Shown: one piece after another, positions 1-8,215 of the stretch
How the letters are laid out: every line of letters starts with the position of its first letter
Numbering within the stretch: the first letter of the stretch is position 1
Assembly (NCBI GenBank): GCA_947259215.1
Contig: CAMYLJ010000014.1
Coordinates: 19,986 to 83,985, forward strand
Direction: 5' to 3'
Length of the DNA stretch: 64,000 nt
Source of the DNA: an uncultured delta proteobacterium
GTDB lineage: Bacteria > Myxococcota_A > UBA9160 > JAFDET01
Made by a program: the position numbers and the translations under genes
Notes under the pieces: model-generated
What the model saw: only the letters and a program-made list of their open reading frames with translations
Told to the model about the DNA's origin: nothing
Database searches by the model: none

Positions 1-1
1 C

Positions 2-1126
<1,125 letters not shown>

Positions 1127-1277
1127 CGCGCGACGGGCGCGCGCCCACGGACAGCCCGATAGCGACGTCGCGTGGCGGATCGACTTGGGCCGGGCTGCGA
1201 GACCCGAGCCTGCGGGTCATCCACACCGGCGACGTCATCACCGCGCGCACCCTGGACGACCGGGCTCTGCACTGCCC

Positions 1278-1628
1278 TCAGGAGAGCCAGCGGCCGAGGC
1301 GCGTGCCCCAGAGCAGGCGGATGAACTTCTGCATGCCGGCGGTGCCCTTGGCGCTGTAGGGGTAGCCGCCCTGGATGGCGCCGCGGCCGCGCCGGTCCGC
1401 CGTGATGGGCTTGGCGTGGCACCAGGCGCGCAGGCCCTCGGGCCCATTCACCTGCCCCACGCCGCTGGCCTTGCGGCCGCCGAAGGGCGCCTCGGTCACG
1501 CCGTAGGTGATGGTCATCTCGTTCACGCAGACGCCGCCGGTCTCGAGCCGCTCCGCGAGCCGGAAGCCCCTGTCCCGGTCCCGGGTCCAGATGGTTCCGT
1601 TGAGGCCGTACTCGGAGTCGTTACGCGG
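1278..1628 (-). pseudogene. C-terminal fragment of an aldehyde dehydrogenase
   Basis: This stretch reads as the end of an NAD(P)-dependent aldehyde dehydrogenase: NDSEYGLNGTIWTRD, a run like GGVCVNEMT, then APFGGRKASGVGQ, the usual C-terminal signature, ending LGRWLS and TGA. The catalytic Glu and Cys lie in the missing part. The frame runs open into unrelated sequence that resembles the start of an amidohydrolase, so the 250-residue reading is a chimera and not a functional enzyme. Confidence 0.7.
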
Positions 1629-1737
1629 GTGGGCCGCCCTGCACTTCGACGCCCGCGCCGCCTTCCTGCAGCGGCTGCTGGAGCAGTTCGTGACGCGCCA
1701 GGAAGAGGTGGTGATGCGCATGGTGCGGTCGCGGTAG
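1629..1737 (+). pseudogene. Possible inverted fragment of an aldehyde dehydrogenase N-terminus
   Basis: The plus-strand reading GWAALHFDARAAFLQRLLEQ followed by FVTRQEEVVMRMV resembles the helix near the start of aldehyde dehydrogenases (W-aal-f-eRa-L-r--d-l--rq-El). It sits head-to-head with the ALDH C-terminal fragment on the other strand, which would fit an internal inversion of one gene. The resemblance is short and by eye only. Confidence 0.3.
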
Positions 1738-1823
1738 CGCGCCTCGATGTGGCGCGAGTAGCAGTCGTCGGGCTCGTAGTAGTGGTTGTCCGCGTCGTAG
1801 ATCGCGTAGCCGAGATCGGGCAC
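1710..1823 (-). pseudogene. N-terminal fragment of an amidohydrolase-2 family protein
   Basis: From a GTG at 1823, with GGAG 7 bases upstream, the product begins VPDLGYAIYDADNHYYEPDD and continues CYSRHIEARYRDRTMRI. This matches the start of the metal-dependent amidohydrolase-2 family (D-AD-H--E-----RH---RYRDR). Similarity stops after about 37 residues, where the reading passes into the other fragments. Only the first few percent of a normal 380-400 residue enzyme remains. Confidence 0.6.
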
Positions 1824-1926
1824 GGGGGGTCTCCGTTCAGCGAGCGGCTCCGGCGGGGCGCGCATACGGTACAGCATTCGCTGGCGCGGCCGCGTCCGTG
1901 CTACACCTCCTCGATGGGGCGTCTCC

Positions 1927-2775
1927 GTGTCCCAGACCCCGCTCGTCCTCGGGCTCGTGCTGCTGGCCGCCCTGCTGCACGCGGTCTGGAATGCGCTGAT
2001 CAAGTCGAGCGAGGACTCGTGGCTCACCACGGTGATGGTGTTCGCGGCGGGCTCCTTCGCCTGCGCGTTGTTGCTGCCCTTCGTGCCGGTGCCGGCGCGC
2101 GAGAGCTGGTCCTACCTGGCCCTGGGCGCCCTCCTCCACAACGTCTACGTCACCTTCCTGGTCCTCTGCTACCGCTTCGGGGATCTCTCGCACGTGTATC
2201 CGCTGGCGCGCGGCTCGGGCCCGCTGCTCGTGGCGCTGCTCTCGGGACGCGTGGTGGGCGAGACGCTCGCCGCGGGCGAGTTCGGGGGCGTGGCGCTCAT
2301 CAGCATCGGGATCCTGTCGCTCGCCCTCGACCGCAGCGTGGCGACGCCCGAGGGCCGGCGCGCGGCGGCGCTGGCGCTGGGGACGGGCGTCTGGATCGCG
2401 GGCTACACGCTCGTGGACGCCATGGGGGTCCGTCGCTCGGGCACGACCCTGGGCTACATCGTGTGGCTCCAGGCCGTGGAGGCCGTGCCCTTCCTCGGCG
2501 TGTCCCTGGCCCTGCGCGGCCGGGCGGTGTTCGCGTTCGCCCGCAGCGCCGCCGGGGGCCGGGGCGCCCTCGGCGGCCTGATGGCGACCTTCGGCTACTC
2601 GCTCGTCCTCTGGGCCTACAGCCTCGGCGCCATCGCGCCCATCGCGGCGCTGCGCGAGACGAGCACGATCCTCGCCGCGGTGATCGGCACGCTGCTGCTG
2701 GGCGAGCCCTTCGGGCGCCGGCGCATCCTGGCGGCGGCGCTGGTCGCCGCGGGCGTGGTGCTGATCAACGCCTGA
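1927..2775 (+). CDS. EamA/DMT-superfamily transporter, 282 aa
   Basis: A hydrophobic protein of 282 residues with about ten membrane segments, the usual size of the drug/metabolite transporter superfamily. It begins at GTG with SQTPLVLGLVLLAALLHAVW and has the repeated half structure of EamA proteins; the second half ends SLGAIAPIAALRETSTI and EPFGRRRILAAALVAAGV, the conserved closing helices. The family exports amino acids, metabolites or drugs; the substrate cannot be read here. Its stop lies 32 bases before mazG on the same strand, so the two may be co-transcribed. Confidence 0.85.
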   Translation: MSQTPLVLGLVLLAALLHAVWNALIKSSEDSWLTTVMVFAAGSFACALLLPFVPVPARESWSYLALGALLHNVYVTFLVLCYRFGDLSHVYPLARGSGPLLVALLSGRVVGETLAAGEFGGVALISIGILSLALDRSVATPEGRRAAALALGTGVWIAGYTLVDAMGVRRSGTTLGYIVWLQAVEAVPFLGVSLALRGRAVFAFARSAAGGRGALGGLMATFGYSLVLWAYSLGAIAPIAALRETSTILAAVIGTLLLGEPFGRRRILAAALVAAGVVLINA

Positions 2776-2807
2776 GCCCGGCGCGCGGGGCCCGGTATCC
2801 TGCGCGC

Positions 2808-3611
2808 ATGCACGCGATCGACCGGCTCGTCGAGATCATGGCCCGCCTGCGCAGCCCCGACGGGGGCTGCCCCTGGGACCTGGAGCAGGACTTCCGCTCC
2901 ATCGCCCCGCACACCATCGAGGAAGCCTACGAGGTGGCCGACGCCATCGAGCGCGACGACTTCGACGGGCTGCGCGAGGAGCTGGGCGACCTGCTGCTCC
3001 AGGTGGTGTTCCACGCCCAGATGGCGCGGGAGGAGGGGCGCTTCGGCCTGGAGGACGTGGCCGGGTCCATCACCGGGAAGCTGGTGAGCCGGCACCCCCA
3101 CGTGTTCGGCGACGCGGAGGTCGCGACGGCGGCCGACCAGAGCCGCGCGTGGGATGAGCACAAGGCCGCCGAGCGTGCGGCCCACGCCGCGGCGCGCGGC
3201 GAGCCGGCGGCGGCGAGCGCCCTGGACGGCGTGACCCGGGGCCTGCCCGCCCTGCTGCGCGCGGCCAAGCTCCAGCGGCGTGCGGCTCGCGCCGGCTTCG
3301 ACTGGCGCGGGGCCGACGAGATCCTGGCCAAGCTGCGCGAGGAGGTGGACGAGGTGGCGGCCGAGCTCGCCACCGGGCGCGCGGAGCGGCTGGGCGAGGA
3401 GATCGGGGACGTGCTCTTCGTGGCCGCCAACCTGGCCCGCGAGGCGGGCGGCGATCCCGAGGAGCTCCTGCGGCGCGCCAACGACCGCTTCGGGCGCCGC
3501 TTCCGGGCCATGGAGGCGGAGCTGACCGCCCGGCAGCAGGGCTTCGGGGACTGCTCGCCGGAGGAGCAGCTCGACCTGTGGCGGCAGGCCAAGCGCACCA
3601 CCGGCACATAA
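2808..3611 (+). CDS. mazG: Nucleoside triphosphate pyrophosphohydrolase MazG, 267 aa
   Basis: MazG hydrolyses (d)NTPs to the monophosphate and pyrophosphate, cleaning damaged nucleotides and affecting ppGpp levels. The first MazG domain has the standard opening LRSPDGGCPWDLEQDFRSI, then EEAYEVADAI and EELGDLLLQVVFHAQMA, supplying the Mg-binding EExxE and ExxD residues. The second domain (about residues 150-267) repeats this with LREEVDEVAAEL and EEIGDVLFVAANLAR. Length matches the two-domain family. The ATG at 2808 is chosen because the canonical N-terminus starts there; the open frame upstream is noise. Confidence 0.93.
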   Translation: MHAIDRLVEIMARLRSPDGGCPWDLEQDFRSIAPHTIEEAYEVADAIERDDFDGLREELGDLLLQVVFHAQMAREEGRFGLEDVAGSITGKLVSRHPHVFGDAEVATAADQSRAWDEHKAAERAAHAAARGEPAAASALDGVTRGLPALLRAAKLQRRAARAGFDWRGADEILAKLREEVDEVAAELATGRAERLGEEIGDVLFVAANLAREAGGDPEELLRRANDRFGRRFRAMEAELTARQQGFGDCSPEEQLDLWRQAKRTTGT

Positions 3612-3666
3612 GGTTTTGTAATTGTTGCTTTTTTCAGGCTGGGGCCGTCCGGGAGCGGTTCTAATT

Positions 3667-3685
3667 GATATTGATTTTCATTTTC
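3667..3685 (+). promoter_or_regulatory. Fur box upstream of bfd-bfr
   Basis: The 19 bases GATATTGATTTTCATTTTC match the Fur consensus GATAATGATAATCATTATC at 15 positions. The site is strikingly AT-rich for this genome and lies 22 bases before the bfd start, where a repressor would cover the promoter. This predicts iron-repressed expression of bfd and perhaps bfr. Confidence 0.75.
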
Positions 3686-3707
3686 ACGGCCCTACCCTCT
3701 GCCCCTG

Positions 3708-3923
3708 ATGCTCGTCTGCCACTGCCAGGGCGTGAACGACCGCGCGATCCGCTCCGCGGTGCGCGAGGGCGCGGCCACCTGCGCCGACGTCGCCCGCCAC
3801 TGCCGTGCCGGCAACCGCTGCGGTGGCTGCCGCCCGGCGGTCCAGGGCATCATCGACTCCGAGCTCGTGCAGAGCCCGCTGGCCGCGCACAGCTCCGCCG
3901 AGTCGCTCTCCGAGCGGCCCTGA
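3708..3923 (+). CDS. bfd: Bacterioferritin-associated ferredoxin Bfd, 71 aa
   Basis: A small [2Fe-2S] protein of the BFD family. It opens MLVCHCQGVNDRAI and has CRAGNRCGGCRPAV further on; the cysteine pair CHC plus CGGC gives the C-x-C ... C-x-x-C cluster ligation of this family. In E. coli and Pseudomonas, Bfd reduces haem in bacterioferritin to release stored iron. The bfr gene follows 100 bases downstream, and a strong Fur box lies just upstream, so this is an iron-mobilisation partner. The poorly conserved tail of about 20 residues is common in the family. Confidence 0.9.
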   Translation: MLVCHCQGVNDRAIRSAVREGAATCADVARHCRAGNRCGGCRPAVQGIIDSELVQSPLAAHSSAESLSERP

Positions 3924-4023
3924 ATCCGACATTCGATTTCGTTTGCCTTGCTGCGGGTCGGAGCGGGGGATAGGGTCGCCGAGGCCTCGGCGAACGACAC
4001 ATTCTAGTGTCCAAGGAGCGGAG

Positions 4024-4494
4024 ATGCAAGGCGACCCCCAGATCATCGAGGCCTTGAACGAGGTCCTCACCGCCGAGCTGACGGCGATCAACCAGTACTT
4101 CATCCACGCCAAGATGTGCGAGAACTGGGGCTACCAGCGCCTCTACAAGAAGAAGCGCGAGGAGTCGATCGGGGAGATGCGCGACGCCGACGCGGTGATC
4201 GAGCGCATCCTCTACCTGGACGGCACGCCCAACATGCAGCGCCTGTTCCCGGTGGGCGTGGGTGAGGACCCGGTCGAGCAGCACAGGCTCGACCTGGCGG
4301 TGGAGGTGGCGGCCATCGAGCGGCTCAACAATGCCATCGCGCTCTGCCGCGAGAAGGCGGACAACGGGACGCGCGAGATGCTCGAGGAGATCCTGAAGGG
4401 CGAGGAGGAGGGTGCGGACTGGCTCGAGGCTCAGCTGCACCTGGTCGGGGAGGTCGGGAAGGAGGCCTACCTGGCCGAGATGATCAACGAGTAG
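4024..4494 (+). CDS. bfr: Bacterioferritin lacking both ferroxidase histidines, 156 aa
   Basis: It aligns without gaps to E. coli Bfr in length and numbering: MQGDPQIIEALNEVLTAELT, INQYFIHAKM, and ESIGEMRDADAVIERILYLD. Met52, the haem ligand, is present in GEM. Of the dinuclear iron ligands, Glu18, Glu51, Glu94 and Glu127 are kept, but His54 is Asp and His130 is Gly (GEEEGADW where E. coli has DEEGHIDW). Known haem-type subunits of hetero-oligomeric bacterioferritins lack a working ferroxidase centre, so this may be such a subunit needing a partner; no second bfr lies in the window. It probably still forms a haem-bearing shell served by Bfd. Confidence 0.92.
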   Translation: MQGDPQIIEALNEVLTAELTAINQYFIHAKMCENWGYQRLYKKKREESIGEMRDADAVIERILYLDGTPNMQRLFPVGVGEDPVEQHRLDLAVEVAAIERLNNAIALCREKADNGTREMLEEILKGEEEGADWLEAQLHLVGEVGKEAYLAEMINE

Positions 4495-4808
4495 GCGTCC
4501 ATCTCCTGCGCGCGCCGGGGGTCGGGGGCTCCCTCCGGCGAGTCCTCGCGCGCAGCCGAGTCCCTGCCCAGACGCCGAGTCCGTCAGCGCGCTGCGGGAT
4601 TACGCCTGCGGGAGCCTCCGACCCCCGGCGCGGCGTTGACGTGGATCGGCCGTCGCCGATCATGCTCGAGGACGAACCGGACGTACAAGAGCTGGAAGCC
4701 AACGCTGGGAGCGGCGAAGACGACAGGGTGTAAGCCCCCGCCCACGATCTCAGGGCAAGCCGGCTCGGTCAGGCTCCGATTCTCCGCGCCGAGAGTGCCG
4801 CTCGAGAT
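4495..4808. other. Intergenic stretch with a separated inverted repeat
   Basis: This 314-base gap between bfr and the PEP-CTERM gene shows no convincing reading frame. It contains a 23-base inverted repeat: the arm at 4511-4533 and the arm at 4610-4632 are complementary except for one position. Two copies of GCCGAGTCC-like sequence lie between the arms. As bfr and the next gene converge here, part of it may serve in transcription termination, but there is no T-run. Confidence 0.5.
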
Positions 4809-5549
4809 TCAGGCGCGGCGGCGCATGCCGGCCAGCATGACCAGAGCCATGCCGACCAGCAGACCCGTCGTCGGCTCCGGCAGCACGAAGGAGGAGTTCA
4901 ACGTGTAGTCCACCTCGATCGTCTGATTCGGAGCGGCCGGATTGGAGAAGCTCAGCCGGATCTGCTTGTCCGTTCGGACGTTCCAGCCGGCCAGATTGTT
5001 GATCAGAACGTTCGCGGCGTCGTCGACGAACTGGCCGGAGAGCACGTCCTGATTCGACTGCACCTCGAGGAATGCGCCCACCAGCGTCGCGCTGCCACTC
5101 GTGAGCGGCACGTTCGGCCCCGTCACGGTCCCGCCGAACTCGTCGAACGGAGCCGGGACCGTGCCGCCGGCGGCAATGCGGAACGTCTCGGTTCCGCTGG
5201 CGCTGAACGGGTTGAAGGCGAAGACCTGCCCCCCGGTGCCCGTCACGGTGCCGTAGCCTGGGATGAGGATCGAGAAGCTCGCGATGCCTCGGAAGAGGGC
5301 CTGATTCGAGCCGGCGAGCTCATCCTGGCCCACAACAGCACCTACGCCGACATCGTAGGGCGGAGCCGTCTGGGCCGGATCGGCGAAGGTGAACGACCCC
5401 GAGATCGTCTGCCCGGCAGGGAAGACCGTCGGGAAAGTGGCCTGGGAGGGCGCGTCGTTCAGCGTCGCCGTGAAGCCGATGCTGGTCGCGGCGGCAGGCA
5501 ACCCCAGGAACAAGACACACAAGACGACGAAAGCGCGCAGCACAACCAT
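4809..5549 (-). CDS. PEP-CTERM sorting domain protein, 246 aa
   Basis: The product has an N-terminal signal peptide (MVVLRAFVVLCVLFLGLPAA) and ends with a PEP-CTERM signal: the motif VLPEPTTG, a hydrophobic segment LLVGMALVMLAG and the basic tail MRRRA. Such proteins are exported and processed by exosortase, often in bacteria that make extracellular polysaccharide. The body is beta-rich, acidic, and has no recognised enzyme motif. The ATG at 5549 has GGGGAA just upstream and starts the signal peptide, so it is preferred to the ATG 30 codons earlier. No exosortase gene is in the window. Confidence 0.85.
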   Translation of the reverse strand: MVVLRAFVVLCVLFLGLPAAATSIGFTATLNDAPSQATFPTVFPAGQTISGSFTFADPAQTAPPYDVGVGAVVGQDELAGSNQALFRGIASFSILIPGYGTVTGTGGQVFAFNPFSASGTETFRIAAGGTVPAPFDEFGGTVTGPNVPLTSGSATLVGAFLEVQSNQDVLSGQFVDDAANVLINNLAGWNVRTDKQIRLSFSNPAAPNQTIEVDYTLNSSFVLPEPTTGLLVGMALVMLAGMRRRA

Positions 5550-5934
5550 CAGTTCCCCTTCCACTCGGGACGCGCGGGAGCCATTGAGGGCTAGAATCCG
5601 CGCACTAACCTTCCCTGTGTATTTGGTAAGCAAGCACATGCCACTTCCGGACTTCGCCGCGACATTTCGCGAACTAAAAAACTCAATGATTGCAAATAGT
5701 TAGATTGGAGTTTTGCTGCGTAGTGTGGTACTCCCAGGCCGCAAGGACACCCGAAGGAAATCCGTTTCCTCCCTGGAGGAAGATGCTTTCCACTCCCCGA
5801 AGGGACCCCTGCTCCGCCACTTCGCGAGCCCCTTGCGACTCACCAATCGGAGCGGACGCCTTGAGTTGCCCCGCGGGGATGAAGGGTGGGGGGCGGTTGC
5901 GACGGGGGGCGGGGCGGGATACTGTGCGGCGCCC
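5550..5934. other. Divergent intergenic region before the S14-L31-L28 genes
   Basis: This 385-base region separates the divergent PEP-CTERM gene and rpsN. It includes an AT-rich stretch around 5676-5715, the most promoter-like part. A small palindrome, TTCCTCC-CT-GGAGGAA, lies at 5766-5781. A Zur site was looked for because the downstream ribosomal genes are of the zinc-independent type, but nothing close to known Zur consensus sequences was seen. Confidence 0.4.
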
Positions 5935-6240
5935 ATGGCCAAGAAGTCCCAGGTGAATCGCGACCGGCGGCGGGCCGTACTCGTGGCCCGGCATGCCGAG
6001 AAGCGCGCCGCGCTGCGGAAGCGGCTGAACGATCCCGAGGTCTCCATGGACGAGAAGCTCGAGATCCAGGCGAAGTTCGCGAAGCTGCCGCGCAACTCCT
6101 GCCCCACCCGAATCACGCGCCGCTGCGAGCTCACCGGACGGGCCCGCGGCTACCACCGCAAGTTCGGAGTCTCGCGCATCATGCTGCGCGAGCTGGCGCT
6201 GCGCGGGCAGCTCCCGGGCGTGCGCAAGTCCAGCTGGTAG
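5935..6240 (+). CDS. rpsN: 30S ribosomal protein S14, zinc-independent (C-) form, 101 aa
   Basis: The sequence begins [16 protein letters not shown] and carries the S14 signature [20 protein letters not shown] and [13 protein letters not shown]. It has the 101-residue long form, without the CxxC pairs that bind zinc in the short form. S14 binds 16S rRNA in the head of the small subunit. L31 and L28 follow in the same direction with 9 and 2 bases between genes; in many bacteria such a C- cluster is a Zur-controlled substitute set used in zinc shortage. Confidence 0.93.
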   Translation: MAKKSQVNRDRRRAVLVARHAEKRAALRKRLNDPEVSMDEKLEIQAKFAKLPRNSCPTRITRRCELTGRARGYHRKFGVSRIMLRELALRGQLPGVRKSSW

Positions 6241-6249
6241 GAGACGGCC

Positions 6250-6498
6250 GTGAAGGACGGCATCCACCCCGACTACCACAAGGTGCTCTTCATCGACTCC
6301 GCCACCGGCGAGGAGTGGGTGACCCGCTCCACCATGACGTCCCGGGAGAAGCGCGAAGTGGACGGCGAGGAGATGCCCGTGGTGAAGCTCGAGATCTCGA
6401 GCTTGAGCCATCCCTTCTGGACGGGCACGGCCCGTGAGCTCGACTCCGACGGCAAGATCGACCGCTTCCGGCGCCGCTACGGCGGAGGCAAGAAGTAG
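6250..6498 (+). CDS. rpmE2: 50S ribosomal protein L31 type B, 82 aa
   Basis: The N-terminus MKDGIHPDYHKVLFIDSATG and the later SHPFWTG are diagnostic of L31 type B. It lacks the CxxC zinc-binding residues of type A L31, so it does not need zinc. The start is a GTG (6250-6252). It sits between rpsN and rpmB. In E. coli and Bacillus the type B form is induced on zinc limitation and displaces the zinc form on the ribosome; regulation here is inferred from the gene set only. Confidence 0.93.
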   Translation: MKDGIHPDYHKVLFIDSATGEEWVTRSTMTSREKREVDGEEMPVVKLEISSLSHPFWTGTARELDSDGKIDRFRRRYGGGKK

Positions 6499-6500
6499 CC

Positions 6501-6812
6501 ATGCCCCGCGCCTGCGCGCTCACCGGAACCCACGTCCGCTACGGACGCAACGTCTCGCACTCCAATCGCAAGACGTCGCGCACCTTCGAGCCGAACCTCC
6601 AGCGGGTGACGCTCACCAGCGAGGCGCTCGGTCGCGGCGTCAGCCTGCGCATCACCACCCGCGCGCTGCGCACCGTGCAGCGCAAGGGCGGCATCGACGC
6701 CTACCTGCTCTCCACGCCGGACGAGAAGCTGGCGGAGGAGGGCCTGCGCCTGAAGCGCCGCGTGCGCAAGGCCGCCTCCAGCGCGTCGAAGAAGCCCGCC
6801 GCCAGCTCCTGA
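6501..6812 (+). CDS. rpmB: 50S ribosomal protein L28, C- form, 103 aa
   Basis: L28 is recognised from MPRACALTGTHVRYGRNVSH, SNRKTSRTFEPNLQ and the ITTRALRTVQRKGGIDAYL stretch. Only one cysteine of the N-terminal zinc pair survives, so it belongs to the zinc-independent form like its two neighbours. The C-terminus is a basic Ala/Ser/Lys tail. The TGA stop overlaps the ATG of the downstream dehydrogenase (TGATG), pointing to translational coupling. Confidence 0.92.
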   Translation: MPRACALTGTHVRYGRNVSHSNRKTSRTFEPNLQRVTLTSEALGRGVSLRITTRALRTVQRKGGIDAYLLSTPDEKLAEEGLRLKRRVRKAASSASKKPAASS

Positions 6813-7579
6813 TGGCCTTCTCCGGCCGGGTCGCCCTGGTGACCGGCGCCGCCAGCGGCATGGGCCGCCTCGCCTGCCGCCGGCTCACGGATGCGGGGGC
6901 GCGCGTGGCCGCCGTGGACGTCAACCAGGAAGGGCTGCTGGAGACGGCCTCCGGCTCGGACGCGATTCGCGCCTACCCGCAGGACGTGACCGATTCCCGG
7001 GCCGTTGCCGAGCTGGTGGCGCAGGTCGAGAGCGAGCTCGGCCCGCTGGACCGCGTGGTCAACGCAGCGGCGATCATGCCGACGGGCTTCCTGCTCGACC
7101 AGGACGTGCACCTGGTCTCGCGCATCATGGACATCAACTACGGCGGTACGGTCAACCTCACCCTGGCCGCCCTGCCCGGCATGCTCGAGCGCGGCCGCGG
7201 CGACCTGGTGAACTTCGCGTCCATCGCCGGCTGGTCGCCGTCCCTGCACTTCGGCGCCTACAACGCCTCGAAGTTCGCGGTGGTGGCGTTCAGCGAGGTG
7301 CTCTTCCACGAGAACCAGAACCGGGGCGTGCGGATCGTGTGCGTCTGCCCGCCGCCGGTGAACACGCCGCTTCTCGACCAGGCCAAGTCCAAGCCCAAGA
7401 TGCTGGAGCAGATGGGCAAGCCCATCGATCCCGACGTCGTGCTCGACGCCGTCGAGGACGGACTCGAGGCGGGCCGCCTGTTCGTCTTCCCCGGCCGTGG
7501 TACGGCGTTCGGCGTGCTCATGCGCCGCTGGTTCCCCGGCCTCGTGTGGCGCATGGTGCACCGCACCGAGGGTCGCTAG
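6812..7579 (+). CDS. Short-chain dehydrogenase/reductase (SDR), 255 aa
   Basis: A classical SDR oxidoreductase. It has the cofactor motif TGAASGMG near residue 11, AVDVN at the end of the second strand, the structural NAA, and the catalytic YNASK with a Ser about 13 residues earlier (NFASIAGWS). The acidic residue after beta-2 (VDV) suggests NAD(H) over NADP(H). Its substrate is unknown. The start overlaps the L28 stop, so it appears to belong to the ribosomal-protein transcript, which is unusual company. Confidence 0.9.
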   Translation: MAFSGRVALVTGAASGMGRLACRRLTDAGARVAAVDVNQEGLLETASGSDAIRAYPQDVTDSRAVAELVAQVESELGPLDRVVNAAAIMPTGFLLDQDVHLVSRIMDINYGGTVNLTLAALPGMLERGRGDLVNFASIAGWSPSLHFGAYNASKFAVVAFSEVLFHENQNRGVRIVCVCPPPVNTPLLDQAKSKPKMLEQMGKPIDPDVVLDAVEDGLEAGRLFVFPGRGTAFGVLMRRWFPGLVWRMVHRTEGR

Positions 7580-7592
7580 CGGTCCTTCCCAC

Positions 7593-8168
7593 TCAGAAGT
7601 AGTCCGGCTCGTTCCCGGGCTTCCACTTGATGTTGCAGCCGATGCTGGCGGTCTGCGCGGCGGCCGGTGCCTCGCCCGCCAGCACCGCATCAACGGCGGC
7701 GCGCAGGTCGGCGCCCGTCACCGGCAGGTCGTTGCCCGGACGGCTGGCGTCGAACTGGCCCCGGTACGCCAGCCGGCCGTCGGCGTCGTAGAGGAAGAAG
7801 TCCGGGGTGCAGGCGGCGCGGTAGGCTTTCGTCACCTCCTGGGTCGCATCGTAGAGATAGGGGAAGCGGTAGCCGGCGGCCTTCGCCTCCTCGGCCATCT
7901 TCTCCGGGCCGTCGGCGGGATAGGCCTCCACGTCGTTGGCGCTGATGGCCGCGATCCCGAGCGGGCGGTCGGCGTAGTCGCGCCCGAAGGCCGCGATCCC
8001 GTCGCGCAGGTGCTTCACGAAGGGGCAGTGGTTGCAGAGAAACATCACCAGCAGCGCCCGGCCGCCGGCCACGTCGTCGCGCCGGACGGTCCGGCCGTCC
8101 ACGTTGGGTAGCGCGAAATCCGGGGCCGGCGATCCGAGAGGAGCCATCGTCGAGGGGGTTTCTGCCAT
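7593..8168 (-). CDS. Thioredoxin-fold redoxin (AhpC/TSA-type), 191 aa
   Basis: The protein has the opening of the redoxin/TlpA fold (LGSPAPDFALPNVDGRTV), then VMFLCNHCPFVKH with a CxxC active site, and ACTPDFFLYDADGRLAY, which holds the cis-Pro and central strand. This matches a widespread cytosolic thioredoxin family of about 190 residues that ends IGCNIKWKPGNEPDYF, as here. No signal peptide is present. Role in thiol redox or peroxide defence is inferred. It converges with the SDR gene, 13 bases apart. Confidence 0.87.
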   Translation of the reverse strand: MAETPSTMAPLGSPAPDFALPNVDGRTVRRDDVAGGRALLVMFLCNHCPFVKHLRDGIAAFGRDYADRPLGIAAISANDVEAYPADGPEKMAEEAKAAGYRFPYLYDATQEVTKAYRAACTPDFFLYDADGRLAYRGQFDASRPGNDLPVTGADLRAAVDAVLAGEAPAAAQTASIGCNIKWKPGNEPDYF

Positions 8169-8215
8169 GGGGCCCTCCGCTCGCGCCGGAAGCGGCGCGG
8201 CCGTACGATACCGAA

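Noticed and set aside
1185..2807. A long open frame upstream of mazG suggesting a much larger protein
   Set aside because: The upstream part is low-complexity Arg/Ala/Gly reading antisense to other fragments and out of phase with the EamA gene; MazG homology starts at 2808.
5550..5934. A Zur box before the S14-L31-L28 genes
   Set aside because: Only a short unrelated palindrome was found; nothing near known Zur consensus.
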